A DNA stretch of 64,000 bases. It comes from Streptomyces sp. DHE7-1 (lineage in GTDB: Bacteria; Actinomycetota; Actinomycetes; Streptomycetales; Streptomycetaceae). The DNA is taken from contig JACJDG010000003.1 in assembly GCA_016432725.1 (NCBI GenBank), positions 2,976,001-3,040,000 of the forward strand, read 5' to 3'. This document shows, piece after piece, positions 48,633 to 58,839 of this stretch (positions are counted from its first letter, which is position 1; the number at the start of each line of letters is the position of its first letter). The position numbers and the translations under genes were made by a program. Below the pieces are notes generated by a model. That model was not told the DNA's origin. It was given only the letters and a program-made list of their open reading frames with translations, and searched no databases.

Positions 48633-50486
48633 TTACCGCATGCGTGTGGCCCACTCCTGCACCTTGGCGATCCGCTGTCGCAGCTGCCCCGCCGTCGCCT
48701 CCGCGCTGGCCGGTCCCCCGCACACCCGGCGCAGCTCGGTGTGGATGACGCCGTGCGGCTTGCCGCTCTGGTGGACGTAGGCGCCGACCAGGGTGTTGAG
48801 CCGCTTGCGCAGCTCCATCATCTCCTTGTGGCTGACCACCGGCCGTCGCTCGGCGGGCAGTTCCAGCAGGTCGGCCTCGGTGTCCGGCTTCTTGCGGCTG
48901 TGCGCGATCTGCCGGGCCTGCCGCTTCTGCAGCAGCATCTGCACCTGGTCGGGCTCGAGAAGGCCCGGGATGCCCAGGTAGTCCTGCTCCTCCTCGCTGC
49001 CCGGGTGGGCCTGCATGCCGAACTCGGCGCCGTCGTAGAGGACCCGGTCGAAGACGGCCTCGGACTCCAGCGCCTCGAAGGAGAACTGCTCCTGCTCGCC
49101 CGTGTCCTCGTCCTGCTCCTTGTTCGCCTCCTCCATCTCCTTCTCGGATTCGGCGTACGGGTCCTCCTCGCCCTCCTTCTTCGGCTTGTCGAGGGCGTGG
49201 TCCCGCTCCTTCTCCATCTCGTTGGCGAAGGTCAGCAGGTCCGGGACGGTCGGCAGGAACACGGACGCGGTCTCGCCGCGGCGCCGGGACCGCACGAAAC
49301 GGCCGACGGCCTGCGCGAAGAACAGCGGGGTCGAGATGGTGGTGGCGTACACCCCGACCGCGAGCCGGGGCACGTCGACGCCCTCGGACACCATGCGCAC
49401 CGCGACCATCCAGCGGTCGTCGCCGCCGCTGAAGTCGTCGATCCGCTTCGAGGCGCCGGCGTCGTCGGACAGCACGAGGGTCGCCTTCGTGCCGGTGATC
49501 TCCCGGATGAGCTTGGCGTAGGCGCGGGCGGAGTCCTGGTCGGAGGCGATGACCAGGGCACCGGCGTCCGGGATGCCCTTGCGCACCTCGGTCAGCCGCT
49601 GGTCGGCGGCGCGCAGCACGCTGGGCATCCATTCGCCGCGCGGGTCGAGGGCGGTGCGCCAGGCCTGGCTGACCGCGTCCTTGGTCATCGGCTCGCCGAG
49701 CCGGGCGGCGATCTCGTCGCCGGCCTTGGTGCGCCAGCGCATGTTGCCGCTGTACGAGAGGAAGATGACCGGCCGGACGACATGGTCGGCGAGGGCGTTG
49801 CCGTAGCCGTAGGTGTAGTCGGCGGCGGACCGGCGGATCCCGTCCTGCCCCTCCTCGTACGTGACGAAGGGGATCGGGTTGGTGTCGGACCGGAACGGCG
49901 TACCGGTCAGCGCGAGCCGCCGGGTCGCGGGCTCGAACGCCTCCAGGCAGGCCTCGCCCCAGGACTTGGAGTCACCGGCGTGGTGGATCTCGTCGAGGAT
50001 CACCAGGGTCTTGCGCTGCTCGACGCGGTTGCGGTGCAGCATCGGGCGGACGCCGACGCCCGCGTAGGTGACGGCGACGCCGTCGTAGTCCTTGCCGAGC
50101 GGGCCCGCGCTGTACTCGGGGTCGAGCTTGATTCCTATCCGGGCCGCGGCCTCCGCCCACTGCTTCTTCAGGTGCTCGGTCGGCGCGACCACGGTCACCT
50201 GCTGCACGACGTGGTGGTGCAGCAGCCAGGAGGCGAGGGTCAGCGCGAAGGTCGTCTTGCCGGCGCCCGGCGTGGCCACCGCGAGGAAGTCACGCGGCTG
50301 CTCCTGGATGTACCTCTCCATCGCCCCCTGCTGCCAGGCACGCAGCTTGCTTGCGGTGCCCCAGGGAGCCCGGCCGGGGAAGGCCGGCGAGAGGTGGTGT
50401 GAGTGTGCGGCGGAAGCGGTCATGGGCGCGGGCCCGGAGGGCCCTCCGTTGAGGGTGGCGGCGGGTGACGGGCGGGAGGTAGTCAC
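48633..50486 (-). CDS. Superfamily 2 DEAD/DEAH-type helicase
   Basis: A 617-residue protein. Motif I is ATPGAGKTT, Ia VVAPTEHL, II LDEIHH, III LTGTPFR, V SEGVDVPRL and VI QAVGRFVR. A highly acidic insert (EEDPYAESEKEMEEANKEQD) separates the helicase core from a C-terminal helical region. It resembles Rad25/type III restriction-like SF2 enzymes that translocate on DNA or RNA. The start is uncertain: GTG 50486 is used, but ATG 50423 is also possible. Confidence 0.88.
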   Translation of the reverse strand: MTTSRPSPAATLNGGPSGPAPMTASAAHSHHLSPAFPGRAPWGTASKLRAWQQGAMERYIQEQPRDFLAVATPGAGKTTFALTLASWLLHHHVVQQVTVVAPTEHLKKQWAEAAARIGIKLDPEYSAGPLGKDYDGVAVTYAGVGVRPMLHRNRVEQRKTLVILDEIHHAGDSKSWGEACLEAFEPATRRLALTGTPFRSDTNPIPFVTYEEGQDGIRRSAADYTYGYGNALADHVVRPVIFLSYSGNMRWRTKAGDEIAARLGEPMTKDAVSQAWRTALDPRGEWMPSVLRAADQRLTEVRKGIPDAGALVIASDQDSARAYAKLIREITGTKATLVLSDDAGASKRIDDFSGGDDRWMVAVRMVSEGVDVPRLAVGVYATTISTPLFFAQAVGRFVRSRRRGETASVFLPTVPDLLTFANEMEKERDHALDKPKKEGEEDPYAESEKEMEEANKEQDEDTGEQEQFSFEALESEAVFDRVLYDGAEFGMQAHPGSEEEQDYLGIPGLLEPDQVQMLLQKRQARQIAHSRKKPDTEADLLELPAERRPVVSHKEMMELRKRLNTLVGAYVHQSGKPHGVIHTELRRVCGGPASAEATAGQLRQRIAKVQEWATRMR

Positions 50487-50686
50487 GGTCTCCGTGGATC
50501 AGGCGGTCGGGCGGCTCGGCTACGTATGACAACCGGGCCACCCTACCGGCGGCCCGGCACACCCGACGCGCGAACGGGGCCGGGTCGCCCCCGGGTGGGA
50601 CTCACGTCACAGTCGGCGCGGACGGCCTTCGTCGTGCCGGCGCCCGCGAGGACTCGTGCGGACACCGGCGTGCGGCACTCCCGGGT

Positions 50687-52126
50687 TCACACCTCGTGGA
50701 GCCGCCGCGTCACCCACGCCCCCACCAGCGCCACCGCCGTCATCGGCAGGAAGACGGCGGCGAAGGCGGCGGGGTGGGATCCGCCGGCCGCCGAGGCGGA
50801 CGCGGCCGCCGCGCCGCCGCCGCCCAGAGCCGCGAAGGCCGCGCCGGTCGCCGCGAGGAGGACGACGTTGGAGAGGGCGTCGGAGATCTGAAGCGCGGCG
50901 GAGTTGGCGCCGGCCTCCCGGGGCGCGGAGAGCTGGAGCAGCAGCACGCTGGTGGAGGAGATCACCAGCCCCATGCCGAAGCAGCCGAAGCCCCAGGCGA
51001 CGGCGACGATCCAGACCGGCACGGAGTGCAGCAGCACGCTCGGCGCGGTGAGGATCGCGGCGGCGACCAGCACCATGCCCGCCGTCATCAGCCGCTCCCG
51101 GTACGGCTCCACGCGCGGCCGCGACTGCACCCACGAGCCCAGCGCCCAGGTGACCCCGCCGGCCGCCAGCGAGAAGCCGGCCAGCGTCGGGGACACCCCC
51201 CGCTGGGTGACCAGCATCAGCGGGACGAAGGACTCGGCGGCGATGAAGGAACCGGCGGACACCCCGCGCAGCAGCACGACGGAGGGCAGCCCGCGCGCGG
51301 CGCGGTAGGTGCCGCGCGGGAGCAGTCCGAGGACGGCGGGCCCGAGCAGCGCCGCACCGGCGAGACCGGGGACCAGCGAGAGCCAGCGCAGGTCCTGGGC
51401 GGCGTACTGCAGGAGTCCCGCGCCGAGGGAGATGGCGAGGGCGAGCCGGATGCGCCGCCGGTCGAAGGAGGCGGCGCCGTCGGTGCCGTCCACGGGGCCC
51501 GCCGCCCGGCGGCGTATCTGCGGCAGCGCGAGGGCGAGCGGGAAGACGACCAGCGCGGGGATGCCGAGGAAGACCCAGCGCCAGCCGAGGTGCTCGGTCA
51601 CCGCTCCCGCGGCGAGCGGGCCGACGATGGACGGTACGACCCACCCGGCGGCGAAGGCCGCCATGATCGCTGGCCGCAGCCGCTCGGGATAGGCGCGCCC
51701 GACGACGACGTACAGCGCCACGATGACCAGTCCGCCGCCGAGACCCTGCACGGCCCGGCCCAGGATGAACACCCACATCGTCCCGGCGGTCCCGGCGACG
51801 ACGAGCCCGGCGGCGAAGGCGGCGATCCCCGTGGTCAGCGCGCCGAGCGGCCCGCGCCGGTCGGACCACTGGCCGGCGAACACCATCCCGAACAGGCTGG
51901 TCGTGAAGTACCCGGAGAACGCGAACGCGTACAGCGCCAGCCCGTCCAGCTCGCGCGCCGCCACGGGCATCGCGGTCCCGACGGCGGTCGCCTCGAAGGC
52001 GATGAGCAGCACGACGGACACGATCCCGACACTGAGCGCCCGGTGCTCCCGGCTGAGCACACCACCGCCGTCCGTGTCGACGGCGTCACTCACCACGGCG
52101 GTGTCACGGGACTCGAGGGCACTCAT
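50687..52126 (-). CDS. MFS drug-efflux-type transporter
   Basis: A 479-residue protein with about 14 membrane segments, a motif A-like loop (AGQWSDRRGPLGALT) and motif C region (GLGGGLVIVALYVVVGRAYP), as in proton-coupled multidrug exporters. Ligands are unknown. TACTCT at 52139-52134 lies seven bases before the ATG at 52126, so the mRNA is probably leaderless; the seven residues upstream in the open frame are unlikely to be translated. Confidence 0.86.
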   Translation of the reverse strand: MSALESRDTAVVSDAVDTDGGGVLSREHRALSVGIVSVVLLIAFEATAVGTAMPVAARELDGLALYAFAFSGYFTTSLFGMVFAGQWSDRRGPLGALTTGIAAFAAGLVVAGTAGTMWVFILGRAVQGLGGGLVIVALYVVVGRAYPERLRPAIMAAFAAGWVVPSIVGPLAAGAVTEHLGWRWVFLGIPALVVFPLALALPQIRRRAAGPVDGTDGAASFDRRRIRLALAISLGAGLLQYAAQDLRWLSLVPGLAGAALLGPAVLGLLPRGTYRAARGLPSVVLLRGVSAGSFIAAESFVPLMLVTQRGVSPTLAGFSLAAGGVTWALGSWVQSRPRVEPYRERLMTAGMVLVAAAILTAPSVLLHSVPVWIVAVAWGFGCFGMGLVISSTSVLLLQLSAPREAGANSAALQISDALSNVVLLAATGAAFAALGGGGAAAASASAAGGSHPAAFAAVFLPMTAVALVGAWVTRRLHEV

Positions 52127-52310
52127 GGTCGACAGAGTAAGGTCCACGGCCGGGTTTGACCCCTGTCGGTGGTCCCGCCCGTGCTGCGACCTTGGTCGTA
52201 GATCCCGGGCCCGGGCTTCGTGAACGGCGTGTGGCAGTCCCGTCGCGGGGCCGCGGTTCTGCCTGAGCGGCCGCCCCGGCCCGCCCTACGTTCTTCTCGC
52301 AGCACGACAC

Positions 52311-52411
52311 GACGGTGTGCCCGAGTGGTTCAGGGAGTCGCCTGCGCCGGGCCCATCGGCGAGCTCCGCTCGCGGGGACTTACGCGGGTTCGACTCCCGC
52401 CACGGTCTCCA
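52311..52411 (+). tRNA. tRNA-Ser-like sequence with abnormal anticodon arm, possibly degenerate
   Basis: The 5' half has class II features (acceptor GACGGTG, D-arm CCCGAGTGGTTCAGGGA) and the 3' half a perfect T-arm (GCGGG-TTCGACT-CCCGC), acceptor CACGGTC and an encoded CCA. The acceptor has one G-G mismatch. The anticodon stem TCGCC/GGCGA encloses 15 bases instead of 7, so no anticodon can be assigned. An alternative 7-base loop would lack U33. A variable arm (CTCCG/CGGGG) is present. It may be a decayed tRNA-Ser, a misassembled one, or a tRNA-like RNA. Confidence 0.5.
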
Positions 52412-52412
52412 G

Positions 52413-53572
52413 CTACAGCACCCCGCCCGCCTCGTCCTGGAACAGCTGCGTCCAGTAGTGCCAGGCGGTGTCCGGCAGGGTGGCCGCGGGGTCGACCGCG
52501 GTGAGGGTGCGGATCATGGCCGCGGCCAGGTGGTCGTAGGCCTCGGTGGTCAGCTCGTTCGACAGGTGCTCGTCGATGGTCCGCTCGTGGTGCAGGAGCC
52601 AGAGGGTGAAGGCCAGGGTGGACACGTCGGTGTTCAGGGGGTGGAGCGTGGCCTCGGGCTCGCTGAACGTGAGCACCGCGCCCGTTCTGCCGTCGACCAC
52701 CAGGCTGTGGTCCTCGACGAGGTGGCCGAGCCGGATCAGGTGACCGGCGTGGGCGGGGAGGGCGTCCAGGGGGTAGTCGTCGCAGCGCTCGGTGGTGAAG
52801 TACTCGGTGAGCGTCGGCAGCGGGACGTCGGTGTCGGCGTGGAAGACGACCGCCTCCTCCGGCAGGCCCGTCTCGCGCAGGAAGCGGCGGGTCGGCTCGT
52901 GCGTGAGCGTGGCGGGGAAGTCGACCTCCTCGAACCGGGCCACCCGGCCGTGGCCGAACTCCTGCTCCAGCAGGCGGGCCGGAACGTCCAGGGTCAGGCC
53001 GGACGTGGTGCCCGGCCCCGCGACGAGGGCCAGCGGGCGGATCAGGGCCGCGGCCTTCCAGTACGGCGGGACCCGGCCGTCCGTGCCCTCCGCGAACAGG
53101 GCGAGCAGGCGGCGCGACGCCTCGGTCGCCGTCCTCGGGCCGTACGTGCCCGCCAGGGACTCGAAACGGCCACGCAGGCCCGCCAGTTCCTCCGTGACCG
53201 CGGCGAAGCGCAGCAGGGTGGCCAGCGAGGGGCGAAGGGGCGCGGGGCGGACGGGCCGACGAGGCAGGCCGTGGTCAGCTCGCCGGTGTCGCCGTCCAGC
53301 AGGATCGACTCGCGCTCCATGCCGGCCGGGTTCAGCAGTTCGCCGATCACCAGGCGCCCGCGCAGCTCCTCCGCCAGGCGGAAGGGGCCGTCGGTGGCGT
53401 CGCCGAGGGTGCGCAGGCCGTGGGCGCGCAGCGGGGAGAAGGTCAACAGGGCGGTGTCCACGGGCAGTCCGGGGCCCGTGAGCAGTCCCCGGGTGGGCGC
53501 GTGGGTGATGTGCCGGCCCAGTTCCGCCTCGGTCAGTGTGATCGCCGGGATACCGGCGTCGGTCGTGCTCAT
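52413..53572 (-). CDS. Tandem SUKH-4 immunity-like protein (frameshifted)
   Basis: About 386 residues after restoring one base. Two homologous SUKH-4-like halves are fused: the first begins ITLTEAELGRHITHAPTRGL and contains LLNPAGMERESILLDGDTGE; the second has FPATLTHEPTRRFLRETGLP and DHSLVVDGRTGAVLTFSEPE. SUKH proteins neutralise nuclease and other toxins or act in polymorphic toxin networks. The frame breaks near GGG 53253-53255. No toxin gene is adjacent; the stop lies two bases from the tRNA-like sequence. Confidence 0.75.
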
Positions 53573-53766
53573 CGCTCCCCCGCGATCGTCCCCGTGCGTG
53601 CCTGTGCGCATGCGCCGTCGTGCGCGATGCCCGGGCGGGTGCCCCCGACTGCTCAGCACACTACGCCGCACCACTGACAACGACCCTCACCAGGAAGGAC
53701 GCCGGACGGACCGGATCCGTTGCCCGCTCTTCCCGCGCACGGCCGTCGCCGCGCGCGGGGGCGTGG

Positions 53767-56077
53767 TCACTGCGAGGTCACCACGGCCGCCTGCGGGCGG
53801 ATCGGGAGGCGGTTGACGGGGCGGCCGGTGGCCGCGCGGACGGCGGAGGCGATCGCCGCCGGGGACGTGACCACCGGGACCGCGCTGACCGACTTGGCGC
53901 CGAAGGGCGCGACCACGTCCCGCTCCTCGACCAGCTTCACGATCCGGATGTCCGGCGCGTCCAGGGCGGTCGGCAGGGCGTACCCGGTCAGGTCCGGGTG
54001 GCGGATCAGGCCGCGCGGGGTGCGCAGGTTCTCGGTGAGGGCGATGCCCACGCCCTGCGTGACGCCCGCCTCGATACGGGCCGTGAGCTGGGCGGGGTTG
54101 AGGATCCGGCCGACGTCCTGGGCGACCGCCAGCTCCACCACCCGGACCGAGCCGATCTCGATGTCGACGTCCACCACCGCGCGGATCGCGCAGAAGGCGA
54201 GGCCCACGAAGGCGTCGCCCTGGCCGGCGGCGTCCAGCGGCTCGGTGGGGTGCGGACGGCACTGGGCCGTGGCCCACAGCTCCTTGCCGTCCATCGCCTC
54301 GGTGACGGTGGTCGACAGCACGCCGTCGTAGGAGGTGATCTTGCCGTCCGTGATCTGCAGCAGTTCGGTGGACATGCCGAACTGGTGGGCCAGGGCTGCA
54401 GGAGCTGGGTGCGGACCATCTTCGCCGCCCGCTCCACCGCGCCGCCCGACACCCAGGTGTGGCGGCCGCGGCAGCCCGGCCCGGCCGGGGGCTGGTCGGT
54501 GTCGACCGGTGCCACGTGCACCTCGTCGACGCCGAGCGTGTCCTGGACGATCTGGCGGGCGAGGGTGGTGAAGCCCTGACCCGTCTCCACGGCCCCGCAG
54601 AGCACGGTGGCCACACCGTCGTGCACCTTCACCGTCGCCGTCGAGACCTCGTCGGCGCCCTCGGCGCCGAGCATGTGCACCATGCCCAGGCCGTAGCCGA
54701 CGCCCCGGCGCACCGCGCCGGGCTCGCCCGCGCCCTCGGGGCCGCCGGGCAGCAGCCACTCCTCCTCGGGGGTGTCCACGGGCAGTTCGGGCAGCGGGAA
54801 GTCACGGACCGCCTGCAGGAGTTCGGCCACCGGGGCCGGGCAGGTCACGGTCTGGCCGATGGGCAGGACGTCGCCGGTCGCGAGCGCGTTGCGCAGGCGG
54901 ACCTCGGCCGGGTCCAGGCCCAGTTTCCTGGCCAGCTTGTCCATCTGCGCCTCGTAGGCGGCGCACACCTGCATCGCGCCCTCGCCGCGCACGTGGCCGG
55001 AGGGCGGGTTGTTGGTGCGTACGGCCCAGCCCTCGATGAAGGCGTTCGGGACGACGTACGGGCCGCACGCGAAGGAGACGGCGGCGGCGAGGGCCTCGGC
55101 GGAGGTGTCCGCGTAGGCGCCCGCGTCGAGCAGGATCTGCGCCTCGACCTTCACCAGCCTGCCGTCGGCGTCCGCGTGGTGGCGGTAGCGCAGCAGGGTG
55201 GGGTGGCGGTGGGCGTGGCCGAGGAAGGACTCCTCGCGGGTGGCCGTGAGCTTCACCGGGCAGCCGGTCTTCAGGGCGAGCAGGCCGAGCGGGAGCTGGA
55301 AGCCCTGGTCCTCGCGGTCGGCGGTGGCGCCGGGCACCCCCGTGACGACGATCTTCACCCGTTCCGGGGACAGGCCGTAGCAGGCCGCGGCCGTGTTGCG
55401 GTCGGTGTGCGGGTCGGTGGACGCCAGGTACAGCTCCACGCCGCCGTCGGGGCGGGGCACGGCGAGGCCGGCCTCGGCGCCGATGGGGGCCGGGTCCGCG
55501 CGGCCGATGCGGTACTGGCCCTCGACGACGATCTCGCCGGCCGCCTCCGGGTCGCCGTGGTGCAGCGGGATGTGCCGGATCAGGTTGCCGTCCGGGTGCA
55601 GCGGTTCGGCCTCGAAGGAGTGCTCGGGGTCGGTGACCGGGTCGAGCACCTCGTACTCGACGATGACGGCCGCGGCGGCCATCCGCGCCGTGTCGGGGTG
55701 GTCGGCGGCGACGGCGGCGATGGGCTCGCCGTGGTGCCGTACGACCTCGGAGGCGAACACCGGGCGGTCCGGCGTGCCCCGGCCGTGGCGGGGGTGCCGG
55801 GGACGTCCTCGTGGGTGACGACGGCGCGTACGCCGGGCATCTCGCGCGCGTGGGTGGTGTCGATGGAGACGATGCGCGCGTGCGCGTGCGGGGAGCGCAG
55901 CACGGCGGCCCAGAGCAGCCCCTCGGCCCACAGGTCGGCCGCGTAGGGGAAGGTGCCCTCGGTCTTGGCGCGGGCGTCGGCGTGCGGCAGCGAGGCGCCG
56001 AGGCCGTGCGGCAGCGGCTCGGGGTGCGCGGCGGGCGCCGCCGCGGTGGCGGTCGCGGTGGCGGCTTCGTTGGTCAC
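53767..56077 (-). CDS. Xanthine dehydrogenase-family molybdenum-binding subunit (frameshifted)
   Basis: About 770 residues after restoring two bases (C-run 55777-55780 and G-run 54393-54395). It shows the large-subunit plan of the molybdenum hydroxylase family: VLRSPHAHARIVSIDTTHAR, GQYRIGRADPAPIGAEAG, RGEGAMQVCAAYEAQMDKLA and GCRGRHTWVSGGAVERAAK. It holds the molybdopterin cofactor and hydroxylates a purine, aldehyde or N-heterocycle. It overlaps the Fe-S gene by four bases and is last in the operon. Confidence 0.88.
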
Positions 56078-57671
56078 GCCTGGCCTCCGTCCTGGCCGTA
56101 CTGCTGGTCGTGCGGTCCCGGTGTGCCGAAGGTGCCGGGGCTGTCGAAGAGCCCCGGTGACTCGAAGGCCGCCGGGTTGACACCGCCGGCGCCCGGGCCC
56201 GCCTGGTGCGGGATGCGCGCCTCGTCGGTGTCCGGTCCCTCGTCGGCGCCGGAGTGCGCCTCGCGCTCGGCGACGACCTCCTTGACTGCGTCCAGGACGC
56301 CCCGGTAGCCGGAGCAGCGGCAGAGGTTGCCGCACAGGGCCTGGCGGGTCTCCAGCTCGGTCGGCGCGGGGTTGCCCTCGAGGAGGTCGTGCAGGGTCAT
56401 CGCCATGCCGGGCACGCAGAAGCCGCACTGCACGGCGCCGCACCGGGCGAGCGCCCGCTGCACGTCGGAGGGCCGTCCGTCGGCGGCCAGGCCCTCGACG
56501 GTGCGCACCTCGCTGCCGGCCGCGGTGACGGCCGGGACCAGGCAGGACGCCACCAGGCGGCCGTCGACCTGGACGTTGCAGGCACCGCACTCGCCCTGCG
56601 AGCAGCCGTCCTTGGCCCCGGCGAGACCGAGCCGCTCGCGCAGGACGTACAGCAGGGACTCGCCGATCCAGGCGTCGGTGACGGGCCGGTCGGCGCCGTT
56701 GACCCGCAGGACGTAGGAGGCGAGCGGGTGGTCGTCGTGGGGCGGGAGGGCGGCGGGCTCGTCCCCGGGCGCGTCCTCCTGGTCCGCGGTCCGGGCGGCC
56801 GGGTCCGCGTCGTCCGCCGGGTCCTCGGCCGGCGGCGCGTCCGCGGCCGGTGCGGTGTCCTCGGGCGCGCCGGTCCCGTCCACCGGGTCCGCGGGGCGCG
56901 GCGCCGCGGCCGTGTCCGGCGTCTGCGGGGCCTCGGGGGCCGTCTCGTGACCGGCGGGCCCGGCGGGCCGTTCCGGGCCGTCGGCGGGGCCCTCAGGGGC
57001 CTGCGCGGCCGGGGCCGGGTCGTAGGGCGGCTCGGGCGCGAACTCGGGGGCGGTGGGGGCTTCGGCGGTGGGGGGCGCGAACTCCGCCGCCGGGGAGGCG
57101 TCGGTGGTGCGGGGCGCGGCGTCCGGCTCCGGCTCCTCCCACGGCTGCGCGGGGGCCTCCGTCGCCCAGGGCGCGGGCGCGCCGCCGGGCAGGGTGGCCG
57201 GCGGGGTGCCGCCCCACTGCTCGACCAGCGAGGACGTGGTGAACTCGCCGGACTCGTCGGGGAGATCACCGCCGGCGACCGGGATGGACCACTGTCCGGT
57301 GACGTCGTGTCCGGGGGCGGGCGGCGCCGCGGGCTCCTCGAAGGTCCACTGCTGGGTGGCCGCGGGCTGGTACGTGAACCGGTCGCCGCTGCCCGGCTCC
57401 TGGGGCACGGCGTTCGGCTCGGGCCACCGGCCGCCGACGTCGGGCGCGGGCCAGGCGTCCGCGGGGCCCTCGGGGGCGCCGCCGTTATCCGCGGCGGGAC
57501 GTAGCCGTGTCCGGGGGCGGCCAGCGGGCTGTCGCCGGCGAGCAGGGCGTCGATGCCGCCCTCGGGGAGCTTGACGAAGGCGGTGGCGCCGTCGTCGTAG
57601 TCGCCCTGGGGCAGCGGGTCCCAGCGGCCGCCGCCCTGCGGGGTGCCCTCTCCGTGCTGGTCGTCGGTCAC
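56074..57671 (-). CDS. [2Fe-2S] subunit of a molybdenum hydroxylase with long acidic N-terminus (frameshifted)
   Basis: About 532 residues after restoring one base (GGG 57496-57498). The C-terminal 200 residues are a normal XdhA/CoxS-type Fe-S protein: CSQGECGAC for the plant-type cluster, and CGFC plus CRCSGY for the second cluster. Before it stand about 300 residues rich in Pro, Ala, Glu and Asp with no motif. It overlaps the genes on both sides by four bases (GTGA), in the order FAD, Fe-S, Mo. Confidence 0.85.
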
Positions 57672-58561
57672 GACAGCGCCCTCCCCAGTGCTCGTCGGGC
57701 CAGCGCGGCGACGGTGCGCCGCAGGTGCAGTACGGCGGGCGGCAGCGGGACCACGGAGCCGTCCGGCTCGGGGGCCGGGTCCGGGATGCACGCGGCGGCG
57801 ACGTACTCCCCGAAGGCCTGCAGGGCCTCGGGTACGAGGGCGCGGTCGTTGTCCCAGTCGATGAGCTGGGCGACCCACTGCTCGGCGTCCAGGGGGCGCA
57901 GCGGCATCGGCGCTATGGCGCCCACGGCGCAGCGCACCCCGCGCCGGGCCGGGTCGAGCACCACGGCCACCGAGGCCAGCGCCCGGCCGGGGCCGGTGCG
58001 CCCGGTCGCCTTCAGGAAGACCTGCGGGGCGTGCAGCAGCGGCACGCGCACGTAGCCGATGAGTTCGCCGCCGCGCAGCATCTCCACGCCGGCCAGCAGG
58101 TGCGAGACCGGGATCTCCCGGCGGGCCGCGTTCGGGCCCGCGATGATCAGCGTGGCCTCGAGGGCGGCCAGCACCGGCAGCGCGTCGCCGGTGGGGGCGG
58201 CTGAGGCGATGTTGCCGCCCAGGGTGCCGGCGTTGCGGATGTGCGGCGGCCCGGCGGCGCGCGCGGCGGCGGCGAGCGCCGGGATCAGGGCCGCGAAGTC
58301 GGGGCGGCCCATGCGCGCGTGCGTGAGGCCGGCGCCGAGCAGCGCGTGGCCGTCCTGGTACTGCCAGCCGCGGATCTCGCTGATCCGTCCGAGGCCCACC
58401 AGGGCGGCGGGCCTGAGCTGACCGGAGTTGACGGCGGCCATGAGGTCGGTGCCGCCCGCCACGGGGACGGCGGCGGGCATGGCGGTGAGGGCCGCCACGG
58501 CCTCGTCCAGTGTCGTGGGCAGCGTGACGGCCTGCGCCGCCTGCGGTGCGTGCGTGGTCAA
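57668..58561 (-). CDS. FAD-binding subunit of a molybdenum hydroxylase
   Basis: A 297-residue XdhB/CoxM-type flavoprotein: AGGTDLMAAV for FAD binding and RNAGTLGGNIASAAPTGD. It passes electrons from the Fe-S clusters to NAD or another acceptor. It is first in the three-gene operon. TTG 58561 is proposed as start because AAGGGG lies about eight bases upstream; the open frame also has a GTG at 58588 without a good ribosome-binding site. Confidence 0.9.
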   Translation of the reverse strand: MTTHAPQAAQAVTLPTTLDEAVAALTAMPAAVPVAGGTDLMAAVNSGQLRPAALVGLGRISEIRGWQYQDGHALLGAGLTHARMGRPDFAALIPALAAAARAAGPPHIRNAGTLGGNIASAAPTGDALPVLAALEATLIIAGPNAARREIPVSHLLAGVEMLRGGELIGYVRVPLLHAPQVFLKATGRTGPGRALASVAVVLDPARRGVRCAVGAIAPMPLRPLDAEQWVAQLIDWDNDRALVPEALQAFGEYVAAACIPDPAPEPDGSVVPLPPAVLHLRRTVAALARRALGRALS

Positions 58562-58839
58562 ACCGGCTGCCCCTTCCCGCTGCCCCACCTGGTCCCACCT
58601 GTGTGGCCGTACGGTACGTGCTCACAGGGCGGACGTGGCAACTCTGGCACATCTTCGCAAGGGCCGGACGCGTGGGTCCGCTAGGAGGCATTCGCCCACC
58701 TCATCGGCGACATATTCCGTTTTGGCACGGCATCGCCGGTGGGCACCGATTGCCACTCTTCGGTGGCTCCACGGCGTTTTCCGTCATTCGTTCTACGGGC
58801 ACCTGTTCCGGGGGGGGCGGCCCAGGTGCCCGGCGGCTC

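Noticed and set aside
52311..52411. Selenocysteine tRNA
   Set aside because: There is no UCA anticodon, no 8-bp acceptor stem and no long D-stem; the T-loop similarity alone is not enough.
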